Shown here in pieces: positions 35,403 to 42,526 of a DNA stretch of 42,526 nt. Source of the stretch: Stramenopiles sp. TOSAG23-3 (taxonomy: Eukaryota > Sar). Every line of letters starts with the position of its first letter. Positions within the stretch are counted from its first letter, which is position 1. The notes beneath the pieces were generated by a model that was given only the letters and a program-made list of their open reading frames with translations, was not told where the DNA came from and did no database searches. Both the position numbers and the translations under genes were made by a program. The stretch lies in assembly GCA_900128585.1 (NCBI GenBank), contig LT642162.1, positions 1 to 42,526 of the forward strand, in the 5' to 3' direction.

Positions 35403-36329
35403 CGAACTCGAGCGACAACTATGGCTCCCCCTGTCTAATGGTGTTCTGTTTAAGTACCGTACATACGATTCGTTCTAGTTAGTTGGGTTGTGTCAAAAAA
35501 AGAAATGGCGAGGGAGTGGTGAAAGAAGAAAACAAAAGCTAGACAAACCCCTCAACTCAAATAATGCGTGTTTCTTCCTCTCTGCGTCCCCGCATGCAAT
35601 GTTATGCAACCACGAAAGAACCAACGGCGTGGGCAATACTTTTTCCCCTTCCAAACGACCGAATCAATTTAAGCAGAATCTAGAAAGAACGAAAGAACGC
35701 TCCGATTCAATGCTCAACGTTGAAATTGAATTCGTTTCTATCATTAATATATATAGTCGTTTGAAAATTGTTGCATGGGAAAAAAAGCTTCACCCGCGCC
35801 CCTCCTCACTCCTCGTCGCCGCGCTACTTTTCATGTATTCCAGTTCGGCGCCGGTATGGAAAAATAAAAACGCGGATTGATCTCGGAAAAAAAAAGTCTA
35901 GAGTTTAGGATTGAAGAAAGAGGGAAAGAGAGAATACTTACGATTATTACTAGACCGACCTTTCTGCCACTTCTATTTTATGGCAAAAACTTAAAACGTC
36001 TAGCTAGCTACCAAGGTCTATTGTTTGTCTCAATCGTCTGCCGTCAGTCGACTCAACTCAATTCGATTAACACGCTGATTATCAACCTAACGTTTCCAAC
36101 TAGATTGACACTATCACTTCAGCGGAACGGAACTATTTATTTAGATACTTTGACCAGGGTGAAGAAAATATTAATGTATGTATCTACGGCGTTGCGGCGT
36201 TGATAGATTCTATTCTTTCTGTTGGACAAAAAGAAACTCGGGCTAAATTCTTTTGTTCAAAATATTCAATTTTCTGATGACTCTTTCAACTATTATTATT
36301 ATATAATAAAAATATAATAATATTACTAA

Positions 36330-36350
36330 TTCTTCTTCTTCTTCTTCTTT
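36330..36350. repeat. TTC trinucleotide microsatellite
   Basis: About seven TTC units are followed by TTATTATT and then TTG repeats (36373-36385). It is part of the dense microsatellite cluster in the divergent spacer. Confidence 0.85.
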
Positions 36351-36394
36351 ATTATTATTTTTTTATTATTGCTGTTGTTGTTGTTAACAAACCA

Positions 36395-36446
36395 ATCGAA
36401 ATCGAAATCGAAATCGAAATCGGAATCGTAATCGGAATCGAATCGA
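36395..36446. repeat. ATCGAA hexanucleotide repeat
   Basis: Four perfect ATCGAA units pass into variants (ATCGGA, ATCGTA, ATCGGA, ATCGA), so the array is perfect on one side and decayed on the other. Confidence 0.85.
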
Positions 36447-36469
36447 GAAGTAAGTAAGTAAGTAAGTAG
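36447..36469. repeat. AAGT tetranucleotide repeat
   Basis: About five AAGT units directly abut the ATCGAA array and are followed by TTAGGTAGTTAGG. The run contains repeated GTAAGT, which matches a splice-donor consensus, but no exon context is apparent. Confidence 0.8.
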
Positions 36470-36878
36470 GTTAGGTAGTTAGGTCGGTCTTCTATTGATC
36501 ACGAGCTAATTCGTTTCACTTTGTTCAAAGCTTCAAGGAAAGGCCAAAACTATGAAGAAACATTCAAATATTTAGGATGGGTTTTCTGTTTTGGTTTTGT
36601 TTTGTGTTTTGTTTTGTTTAACTTGACACAAAGCCTCAAAAGAGCCAAAGAAAACCAAAGAACCAAAGAACCAACAGGATTCAAAAGTGTTGGTACGGAC
36701 GGTGTACATTAAGTAAAGTATGTAATCTATAATAAAAGAAAGGAATACGAAATTTAATTTAAATATTCTTTCTTTTGGTTTATTTGGGAGATTGGGAAAG
36801 ACTGCAAAAGCAAAAGCAAAGATTTGTAGTCTTAATCTCTTTCCATATCTCCTTCCACTGCTTTGGTTTTAAAAATAG

Positions 36879-36979
36879 GAAAGAAAGAAAGAAAGTATAC
36901 GAAAGAAAGAAAGAAAGTATACGAAAGAAAGAAAGAAAGTATACGAAAGAAAGAAAGAAAGAAAGAAAGAAAGAGTCGA

Positions 36980-37011
<32 letters not shown>

Positions 37012-37139
37012 GTCGAAAGAAAGAGAAAGAAAGAAAGAAAGAAAGAAAGAAAAGAAAGAAAGAAAAGAAAAGAAAGAAAGAAAAGAAAGAAAGAAAGAAA
37101 AGAAAGAAAAGAAAGAAAGAAAGAAAGAAAAGAAAGAAG
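36879..37139. repeat. Compound GAAA microsatellite, about 260 bp
   Basis: A nearly pure purine tract of GAAA and GAAAA units is broken by two kinds of interruption. GTATAC occurs three times at exact 22-bp spacing (36895, 36917, 36939). GAGTCG occurs twice, 37 bp apart (36973 and 37010). The purine asymmetry could form triplex DNA. The long lysine/arginine/glutamate or serine/phenylalanine frames over it are microsatellite translation and not genes. Confidence 0.95.
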
Positions 37140-37264
37140 CTAACATGTGATTGGTCTATTTCATAAGGAAAGCAGAAAGCAGAAATAAAGTTCGCTCGTT
37201 TCGACATTCGACGTTGGGATCGAGATATAATATCGAGATACACTTTATAACTTTATATTATGTT

Positions 37265-37350
37265 CCACAACACAACCCACAACTCAAACAACTCAAACAA
37301 CCAAACAACAAAACACTCAAAACACTCAAAATACTCAACAAACACTCATT
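37265..37350. repeat. A/C-rich low-complexity tract
   Basis: Irregular repeats of ACAACTCAAA and AACACTCA-type words run for about 85 bp upstream of the 556-aa gene. It is pyrimidine-poor on this strand apart from C and T in the repeat words, and has no coding character. Confidence 0.7.
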
Positions 37351-37592
37351 CCATCAAATCTTCTTTGACCATCATTCTTTCATTCTCTTTCTCTCTTCTT
37401 TGAATTCTTGAAGAATGAAATTTCGAAATTTTATACTTGCTTTTACATAAACTTACGATATTTGTACTAAGGGTACTTTACCTATATATAGAATACAATA
37501 TTAACACGCTTTTAAAATAAATATTTAACATATACATAGCATCATATGGTATTTATATATTAATATTTAATGAGAATTTGAAATAAAATAAT

Positions 37593-37647
37593 ATTCTTCT
37601 TTCTTTTCTTTCGTTCTTCTTTCTTCTTCTTTCGTTCTTCTCTTTCG
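37593..37647. repeat. TTC/TTTC pyrimidine tract
   Basis: A mixed TTC and TTTC run with interspersed TTTCG lies about 170 bp before the start of the 556-aa gene. It has the opposite strand asymmetry to the GAAA tract at 36.9 kb. Confidence 0.8.
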
Positions 37648-37816
37648 TATAATAATGAACCAAGAAAATTGAAAATTGAAATTTGCAATGATTGAACTCT
37701 CTTTTTGATTTTTGAAAATGTTCAGAGAATTGTTTTGTAGAAACGTCACGTTATCAATGTTTAAAGGTTGAAGATATCGTTTTTTGGGGTAATTTCAATT
37801 TTCACTCTTACAGAGG

Positions 37817-39487
37817 ATGAGTTATAGGGAGAGTTTGTCGTTCGCAGCGTTCGGTGCTGGGACAGGTAAGACGCATACCAACGTTAGGTTAAGGCAACAG
37901 TTTCAAGAAATGGGACAATATTATGTCGACTTGCAGACCCGTTATAGGGCGCTGTTCCGGGAACTAAGGCCAAGCCAGCATCAGGCTTGGAATGCAAAGT
38001 TGGCGGCTGTCAAAAAGGAACGGGATATGATCTATGTGGAACTTCAAGCAGCGGCATCTCTTGGGCTTGCGCCGCCCGTTCAAAACGCACCGGCCGACGT
38101 TCCTTCCGTCTTGACGGGAAGGCCGGCGCCAGTGGAACGAATGACGAGCGAGGCAGAGAGACGCAGAAACGTCCCCAATTACGAAACGCACACAAGGAGG
38201 TTTGGGGGACCGTTGCCGTACTCGAGACTTCACCCTGCAACTACGCAATATTGGCTGCCTGGGCAGAGAGGGTTTGATATGGAGGCCGCCCGAGAGGATT
38301 TGAAAATAGGAGGGCAGCGCCCAGCAACCGCACCGGCTAGCGTCGACAAAGTTTCCATTCAGGGCCAAATCCCTGAATTCATGGACGAAGATTGGAAAAA
38401 TAGGCCGCACACTGCATCGTCGGGGGTATGGGCGTGGAAAGGGAAACGGGTAGTTGTCGGTGGGCCTCGGTACTATGGAGGGGTTGGAGCCACCAGCACA
38501 GGCATATTCAAGACTAGAAACGGACAGGAAACAAACAACAGGAAACCATCACCTTCGAAGGGGAACGAGGTGAAGACGCCTGATCGAAAAGAACTGGACT
38601 CGCCGTTTGGTAACGACGACCCTAGCATACAGCGAGCAACATCTGATAATGGCAGGCTGCCAACGGCAACCGCGGCGTTCGTGTTCAACCGGTTGAATGA
38701 CCCAAAACTGATAGCCACCATTGATAGAATGAAACAAAAAATGCAAGGTTCCTCCGACGAGCCCATAAAAGCTTTGGCAAAGGCACGAATATCCCTCGAG
38801 GAGCAGCAGGAGCGTCGTGTTAAACTTGAGCAAAACTTGGCTGAAGAGGAGACCCCGCGGTCGGCAGTGGAAGCAGAAGTCCCGCCGCCGTTGCGCGCTG
38901 AGCAGACGGCGGTGGAGGATCCTTTCCCTCCACCAGCGACGGAGCCAGCACAAGGAAGTGCAACGCCTACCAAACCGGCAGGTCAGTCCGATAGTGCAGA
39001 CCAGAACACGGAATTGTGGAAACGGAGTTATGAGGCTTCTCTAACAAAGCTTCAAAAGCGCATCACGGAATTGGAAAGAGAGCGTGATGGCCTGAAGGGA
39101 GAGGTGGCGCAGTGGAAACACTTAGCGAACAATTCTGCGAAATTATCGTTGGAGGCGCAACTTGAACGACGTGCGAGCAAGCTGAACCTTGTCGACGATA
39201 TTATCTCCTTCCAGGTGGCGACAAAACGGAAAAAACTCAATGTGGTCTCGAAACGGTCCAATTCCAGCGAGGTCCCGAAGAAGAAAAGTAAAACGGAGGG
39301 GGGGCACGATGACCCTTCAAACACAGAGACCACCATCAATTTTGAAGAATTTGACATCGTTGAGAATGTTATGTCCGCAGTGGAGGGGATTAGTATTGAT
39401 TCCCCCCTGGACGACGAGTTCAACAATAGCATTGATGGTTTTGACATTATAGAGCAGGTCGGGGACGTTGGGATGTTGGGGATGTGA
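37817..39487 (+). CDS. Unrecognised 556-aa protein with coiled coils and a basic NLS-like patch
   Basis: A complete single-exon frame starts at ATG 37817, with an in-frame TAA 27 bp upstream (37790-37792), and ends in TGA. I do not recognise the family. Residues 22-80 look helical and coiled-coil (LRQQFQEMGQYYVDLQTRYR onward). Residues 119-172 are compositionally the most protein-like part, aromatic and proline-rich (TRRFGGPLPYSRLHP, YWLPGQRGF). Residues about 240-395 are polar and proline-rich, probably disordered. Residues 399-457 form a second coiled coil (LQKRITELERERDGLKGEV). Basic clusters follow (KRKK near 469, PKKKSK near 487), then an acidic tail containing FDIVENV and FDIIEQV. The gene is divergent from the giant gene and convergent with the channel gene. 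It could be nuclear or cytoskeletal; the window does not decide. Confidence 0.85.
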   Translation: MSYRESLSFAAFGAGTGKTHTNVRLRQQFQEMGQYYVDLQTRYRALFRELRPSQHQAWNAKLAAVKKERDMIYVELQAAASLGLAPPVQNAPADVPSVLTGRPAPVERMTSEAERRRNVPNYETHTRRFGGPLPYSRLHPATTQYWLPGQRGFDMEAAREDLKIGGQRPATAPASVDKVSIQGQIPEFMDEDWKNRPHTASSGVWAWKGKRVVVGGPRYYGGVGATSTGIFKTRNGQETNNRKPSPSKGNEVKTPDRKELDSPFGNDDPSIQRATSDNGRLPTATAAFVFNRLNDPKLIATIDRMKQKMQGSSDEPIKALAKARISLEEQQERRVKLEQNLAEEETPRSAVEAEVPPPLRAEQTAVEDPFPPPATEPAQGSATPTKPAGQSDSADQNTELWKRSYEASLTKLQKRITELERERDGLKGEVAQWKHLANNSAKLSLEAQLERRASKLNLVDDIISFQVATKRKKLNVVSKRSNSSEVPKKKSKTEGGHDDPSNTETTINFEEFDIVENVMSAVEGISIDSPLDDEFNNSIDGFDIIEQVGDVGMLGM

Positions 39488-39673
39488 ATTGTTTTTTTGT
39501 TGTGCGGGTACATAGAGGGGGAGGAAAGTAAATTTATATTCAGGGTATACATCTCTCTATTACGAGTAAGGTTTTTAACTGCTTCAGATGTACGTCGCTT
39601 CACGGTACTTTATCGATGGCGTACACTACGTAACTGCCAAAGCAAGCGGCTTCGAAATCTCTCCTGCTCCTGC
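39488..39673. terminator. Short convergent 3' intergenic region
   Basis: Only 186 bp separate the stop codons of the 556-aa gene (plus) and the channel gene (minus). Their 3' untranslated regions probably overlap or abut. I see no canonical AATAAA on either strand. Confidence 0.5.
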
Positions 39674-41995
39674 TTAATTGTTCCTGTCATCAAGTCCACG
39701 GCCACCGTGGGCACTCCCCAGCTTCGGGACCAGCTGGTCCATCCGACTGTGCAACGTCTCCATTTTCCGTTGCATGGATGCGCTTTGCATTTGAACGGCT
39801 TCGAGATTCGTTGTTATCTTCCCCCAGTATTTGCTCTGATTCGTGTGCACCATGCCCAGGGCCTGAATGAGGCGTTTCATAGACGTAAGACCAATGTCTT
39901 TCGCGGCAAACTCATCCATACTGGGACTTTCAGCAAGCCCTTCGCTCATGGACGCCAATTTTGCTTCTTTCTGCTCCCTATCATAAATGTACAAAATCCT
40001 TGAATTGATTGGTTGCTTGCACAACGACATGATACCCCGAACCTGTTCGTCTGTAACATCTTTGTGGTCCAAAAGCCCCCCCTCTAAGGCTTTTAATACC
40101 AGCGCAAAGTGCATGAAAACCGTGTGCTGATTCTGGCGCTTGAGTCTCCAAAGCTTCAAGCGTTCCTTGACTTCGTCGATGGTCATGTTGGATGGGTCAC
40201 CACAAAAATATCTAAACACTTTTGGCAAGCACGTCCGCGGCTGTTTCAGTTGTCGAACGAACCGGCGGTAGGTTCTTGGGTTCGTAAGGTACTCCCCTAG
40301 GTCAAGAACCGTTCGGCGCCAGCCGCTCATGATGTCTATGTTCTCTTCGCGCGCGTACTGCTTGTCTAAGCGTTCCTTCTCTTTGTGCCACACGTCCAAA
40401 ATGATCGACAAGAAAATGTTTGTCATGACAAAGTAGAAAAGAACAGTAAAAATGACAAAAAAGTACGGCGCAGAATCTGGGTCCGCTTCCACAAAACGGT
40501 TGTAGTCAATGTCCCCGATGGCCATCCGAAGTAGAGTGACAGAACTCGCCCGCAACGTTTTAAAATCGGCCGACCGGGGGCCGAAGAGAACGTAGCCACT
40601 GAAGACGAACCCGAAAAACATCAGAAAGAACAGGACGAAGAAATATATCATGTCTTTGAAGGCCATGGCGAGGGTTCGAAACACCGATTGAAGCCCGGAC
40701 GTCAAGTTCAAGTATTTAAACGTTCTAACGATGAGCAGAATTGTGTTAAGGGCATAAAGCTGCTGCATCGTCCGGTACCACAAAAGCAAGCTTGACGTGT
40801 TATAGAACGAGCCACTGTCCAGGGCAGACACTATCTGCAATTGATCGTCCAGGAACACGCCGCGACGAACCGAATCGTAGACGTGGATGCAGAACACAAA
40901 GTACATGACGGCATCTACCAGCGTCCACAGGTTTACGTTGTTCAGCCCGCGAGTGCGCAACCCGCCGAGAAACTTCAATGTATCCAAAATGATGATGATG
41001 CAGAGGAGGATATCCAAGAATACTATAAATGTTGCGGTGGAACTAGCGCGTTCCACAAGTTGCCCGTGGTAAAAGATGGCCTCCGTCTCCACCCAGCCCG
41101 ACACGGCAAATTCTATTCGAAACTCCGACCGAACAAACAAATCATAGTTCACATTGATGGTGGAGAACTGGACAAACACGCCCCGGGTCTGCTTGTCGAT
41201 GAACGGCACGCAAGTCGACGCCTCGGTGAGGAGTTCGTTGGGGCCTCTGGGCCAGCATGCCATCCATTTGATGGCTTGCTGCGCGGCAGTGCGATTCGTG
41301 TTCAAGTCGTAGATGTGCCCGGCCCCCGAGTAGACGACGGGGTTTATGCTTGCCCTGCTCTCCATCGGAAGGTCTCCCGTCTCTGCCGCAGGTTTCCAAC
41401 GGTACAGGCTCGTGTTGGACGCCTTCAAGATTCCGCCGAACCCTTGAGTGTCCATGTTTTCCTGGGAAAAATCGGTGGCACACTTGGTTTTGTCGACCAC
41501 CCCCGCGTCTAAGATTACAGGCGGCAGGTCGCACACAGTCTTGGATTTCACCCTTGCCTGGCGGAGCCGCACGCCCCACAACAGCTCGTTGTAGTTCTTC
41601 ACTGCGTGCGGACCGGTCGGGGAGGCGGTGTTGTTGTACATCCTTTCCACCAGAATCTGGTCGCACCAGCGCCAGAAGTTGTCCACCGTATCGATGTCGT
41701 CGAACGTGATCAACGTGTCCGTCGTCGAATGGAACTGGCTGCGAACGAACGTTTCCCGTAGTGTATTCTCTACTGCAAAACTGTGGGTGACGCTATTCTG
41801 CAAGACGACGTACGGCATGAACGTGACAACAAACATGAAAAACCGAAACATTTCGCGGCGCAGATGTTTCGCAGCGACTGCTTTGTCTACTTCAAAAAAC
41901 AGACGATCGTACATGATGTACTTTCCACGAAACTCTCCCATCTCGTAGTCGTCGTCCTCATTTTCCTTCTCTTTCTTTTTTTTATCGCCAAGCAT
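39674..41995 (-). CDS. PKD2: Polycystin-2-type (TRPP) cation channel, 773 aa
   Basis: A complete single-exon frame from ATG (41993-41995) to TAA (39674-39676). Helices by residue: S1 about 50-67; a large extracellular polycystin (TOP) domain 100-310; S2 319-340; S3 356-374; S4 409-431 with Arg/Lys in IVRTFKYLNL; S5 447-470; pore helix 478-492; selectivity filter IGD 493-495 (LGD in animal PKD2); S6 511-534. Family hallmarks in the TOP domain are DNFWRWCDQIL, NELLWGVRLRQ, YSGAGHIYDLN and FVQFSTINVNYDLF. The cytoplasmic tail ends in a short heptad-rich helix (about 728-760), comparable to the C-terminal coiled coil of PKD2; no convincing EF-hand is seen. The protein should form a tetrameric, calcium-permeable, non-selective cation channel in ciliary or internal membranes. 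The length is shorter than human PKD2 because the N-terminal region is short. It is convergent with the 556-aa gene. Confidence 0.95.
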   Translation of the reverse strand: MLGDKKKKEKENEDDDYEMGEFRGKYIMYDRLFFEVDKAVAAKHLRREMFRFFMFVVTFMPYVVLQNSVTHSFAVENTLRETFVRSQFHSTTDTLITFDDIDTVDNFWRWCDQILVERMYNNTASPTGPHAVKNYNELLWGVRLRQARVKSKTVCDLPPVILDAGVVDKTKCATDFSQENMDTQGFGGILKASNTSLYRWKPAAETGDLPMESRASINPVVYSGAGHIYDLNTNRTAAQQAIKWMACWPRGPNELLTEASTCVPFIDKQTRGVFVQFSTINVNYDLFVRSEFRIEFAVSGWVETEAIFYHGQLVERASSTATFIVFLDILLCIIIILDTLKFLGGLRTRGLNNVNLWTLVDAVMYFVFCIHVYDSVRRGVFLDDQLQIVSALDSGSFYNTSSLLLWYRTMQQLYALNTILLIVRTFKYLNLTSGLQSVFRTLAMAFKDMIYFFVLFFLMFFGFVFSGYVLFGPRSADFKTLRASSVTLLRMAIGDIDYNRFVEADPDSAPYFFVIFTVLFYFVMTNIFLSIILDVWHKEKERLDKQYAREENIDIMSGWRRTVLDLGEYLTNPRTYRRFVRQLKQPRTCLPKVFRYFCGDPSNMTIDEVKERLKLWRLKRQNQHTVFMHFALVLKALEGGLLDHKDVTDEQVRGIMSLCKQPINSRILYIYDREQKEAKLASMSEGLAESPSMDEFAAKDIGLTSMKRLIQALGMVHTNQSKYWGKITTNLEAVQMQSASMQRKMETLHSRMDQLVPKLGSAHGGRGLDDRNN

Positions 41996-42217
41996 ACTGC
42001 CAGAATCCCTGTCTGTTGGGAAGAAAAAAAAACACTACCGTTTCTCAGGATGTACGTACGTGCACGATTAACTCTTTCTACACACACCAAACGTTCAACG
42101 GTGTACTTTTCCCATCCTTCTTTTCCAAACATTCTATCAACAACTTCACATACTACCATTCTTGACAAACGAACTAACAAACCTAAACCTGGTTGATAAT
42201 GTGTAGATGAAGCAGTC

Positions 42218-42338
42218 CGAAGAAGAAAGGAAGAAATCCGAAATAAAGGGAAGAAGAAAGAAGAAAGGAAGAAAGAGAAAGAAGAAGAAAAGAAGAAGAA
42301 AGGAAGAAGAAAGGAAGAAGAAGAAAAGAAAGAGGAAT
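42218..42338. repeat. GAAGAAA purine-rich microsatellite tract
   Basis: About 120 bp of irregular GAAGAAA and GGAAGAA units, almost all purine on the plus strand, lie 220-340 bp upstream of the channel start. A second short tract is at 42374-42395. Confidence 0.85.
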
Positions 42339-42444
42339 AAAAACTACGGCTAGCTATTTCCATATTAAAAATTGAAGAAGAAGAAAAGAGGATGGATTAA
42401 CAATTAACAGACAAAAACAAAATTCTTTGGATGGATCGTATAGT

Positions 42445-42448
42445 TTCT

Positions 42449-42504
<56 letters not shown>

Positions 42505-42526
42505 TCGACTCTTTCTTTCGACTCTT
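42445..42526. repeat. TTTC microsatellite running off the window end
   Basis: A nearly perfect TTTC array is followed by two CGACTC interruptions 13 bp apart (42506 and 42519). CGACTC is the reverse complement of the GAGTCG interruption in the GAAA tract at 36.9 kb, so the two tracts are related and inverted. The array is cut by the end of the window. Confidence 0.95.

Larger units (their letters stand above)
35403..37816. promoter_or_regulatory. Divergent 2.4 kb intergenic spacer, promoter region, microsatellite-rich
   Basis: This AT-rich spacer separates the start codons of the giant gene (leftward) and the 556-aa gene (rightward), so both promoters should lie here. TATA-like strings occur at about 35746-35755 and 37483-37491, each some 340 bp from the nearest start; they are weak evidence. 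The spacer holds TTC, TTG, ATCGAA, AAGT, TTTTG, AACCAAAG, GAAA and AC-rich tracts. Open frames of 108-130 codons at 35488-36203 look like chance. Confidence 0.6.
41996..42526. promoter_or_regulatory. Upstream region of the PKD2-like gene with purine and pyrimidine microsatellites
   Basis: This region should hold the 5' untranslated region and promoter of the channel gene. An in-frame TAG lies about 45 bp upstream of the chosen ATG, which supports that start if the message is unspliced. A pyrimidine run ending in CCCAACAG (about 42014-42031 on the minus strand) looks like a splice acceptor just before the start. Open frames here are largely microsatellite translation. Confidence 0.5.

Noticed and set aside
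588-34848. Dozens of plus-strand open frames of 60-243 codons inside the giant gene, many containing SPPGVPD-like motifs
   Set aside because: They are antisense shadows of the repeats. The recurrent proline motif is the reverse complement of the codons for SGTPGGDG, so its periodicity follows from the minus-strand gene.
423-35402. Giant protein as a polycystin-1 homologue
   Set aside because: There is no GPS/GAIN, PLAT or multi-pass membrane region, and the chain ends in a laminin-B domain.
423-35402. Bacterial origin or contamination because of SwmB-like repeats
   Set aside because: The surrounding spacers, the PKD2-type channel, the laminin modules, the lack of ribosome-binding sites and similar base composition across the genes all point to a eukaryotic nuclear genome.
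35488-36203. Two plus-strand open frames of 130 and 108 codons in the divergent spacer
   Set aside because: They have no recognisable domains, the composition matches the AT-rich spacer, and they lie upstream of microsatellites in a promoter region.
36879-37139. CRISPR-like array or telomeric repeat
   Set aside because: The unit is 4-5 bp with irregular interruptions and no spacers of constant length. It is a microsatellite.
36775-37243. Open frames of 95-124 codons on both strands across the GAAA tract
   Set aside because: They are pure microsatellite translation (Lys/Arg/Glu or Ser/Phe repeats) with no other protein features.
37861-37870. CAGGTAAGA splice-donor consensus inside the 556-aa frame
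   Set aside because: The frame continues open for more than 500 codons with plausible protein beyond it, and no matching acceptor restores a better product.
37850-37885. FGAGTGKTHT near the N-terminus of the 556-aa protein resembles the kinesin P-loop
   Set aside because: The spacing before GKT is one residue short of the GxxxxGK[ST] pattern, and no switch or other motor motifs follow. It looks like coincidence.
40841-41512. 223-codon plus-strand frame antisense to the channel gene
   Set aside because: It is a shadow of the conserved polycystin extracellular domain on the opposite strand.
41887-42363. 158-codon minus-strand frame overlapping the PKD2 start
   Set aside because: Its first third is translated purine microsatellite, and its end overlaps the channel gene in another frame. 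Only the part near 42060-42130 might be an upstream exon, reported separately as a possible intron.

Overview
This is eukaryotic nuclear DNA, most likely from a flagellated protist or microalga with few introns. The support is a polycystin-2-type cation channel, laminin-type extracellular modules, long AT-rich spacers full of microsatellites, and no operon structure. The three convincing genes end in TAG, TGA and TAA, one each, so the standard nuclear code is in use. None needs an intron to give a complete protein. The lineage cannot be fixed from the sequence alone; I see no plastid, viral or bacterial signature.

Layout. Bases 1-422 are an AT-rich 3' flank with no gene. Bases 423-35402 (minus strand) are one uninterrupted reading frame of 11,659 codons. 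It encodes a secreted, roughly 1.2 MDa, repeat-built surface protein: signal peptide; about 18 type-1 repeats (~129 aa); about 59 type-2 repeats (~122 aa); 5 type-3 repeats with an LCYxFG signature; then an SEA-like segment, a Calx-beta-like domain, a laminin-G/concanavalin-like domain and a C-terminal laminin-B (IV) domain. Two type-2 repeats are split by extra domains: one jelly-roll-like, one resembling a cupredoxin that lacks its copper ligands. I see no transmembrane anchor.

Bases 35403-37816 are a 2.4 kb divergent spacer full of different microsatellites. Bases 37817-39487 (plus) encode a 556-residue protein that I do not recognise, with two coiled-coil stretches and a basic nuclear-localisation-like patch. 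Bases 39674-41995 (minus) encode a 773-residue polycystin-2 (PKD2/TRPP) channel, convergent with the 556-aa gene. Bases 41996-42526 are its upstream region, again microsatellite-rich, and the window ends inside a TTTC repeat. That repeat carries the same interruption as the GAAA tract at 36.9 kb, in inverted orientation.

How they may work together (inference). PKD2 channels sit in ciliary or surface membranes and bind large extracellular partners: polycystin-1 in animals, and mastigonemes in Chlamydomonas. A secreted, sequon-rich giant rod encoded about 4 kb from a PKD2 gene is a reasonable candidate for a flagellar-hair, surface-coat or tether protein linked to a mechanosensory channel. Proximity is the only evidence for this in the window. 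The giant protein is the feature most worth following up.
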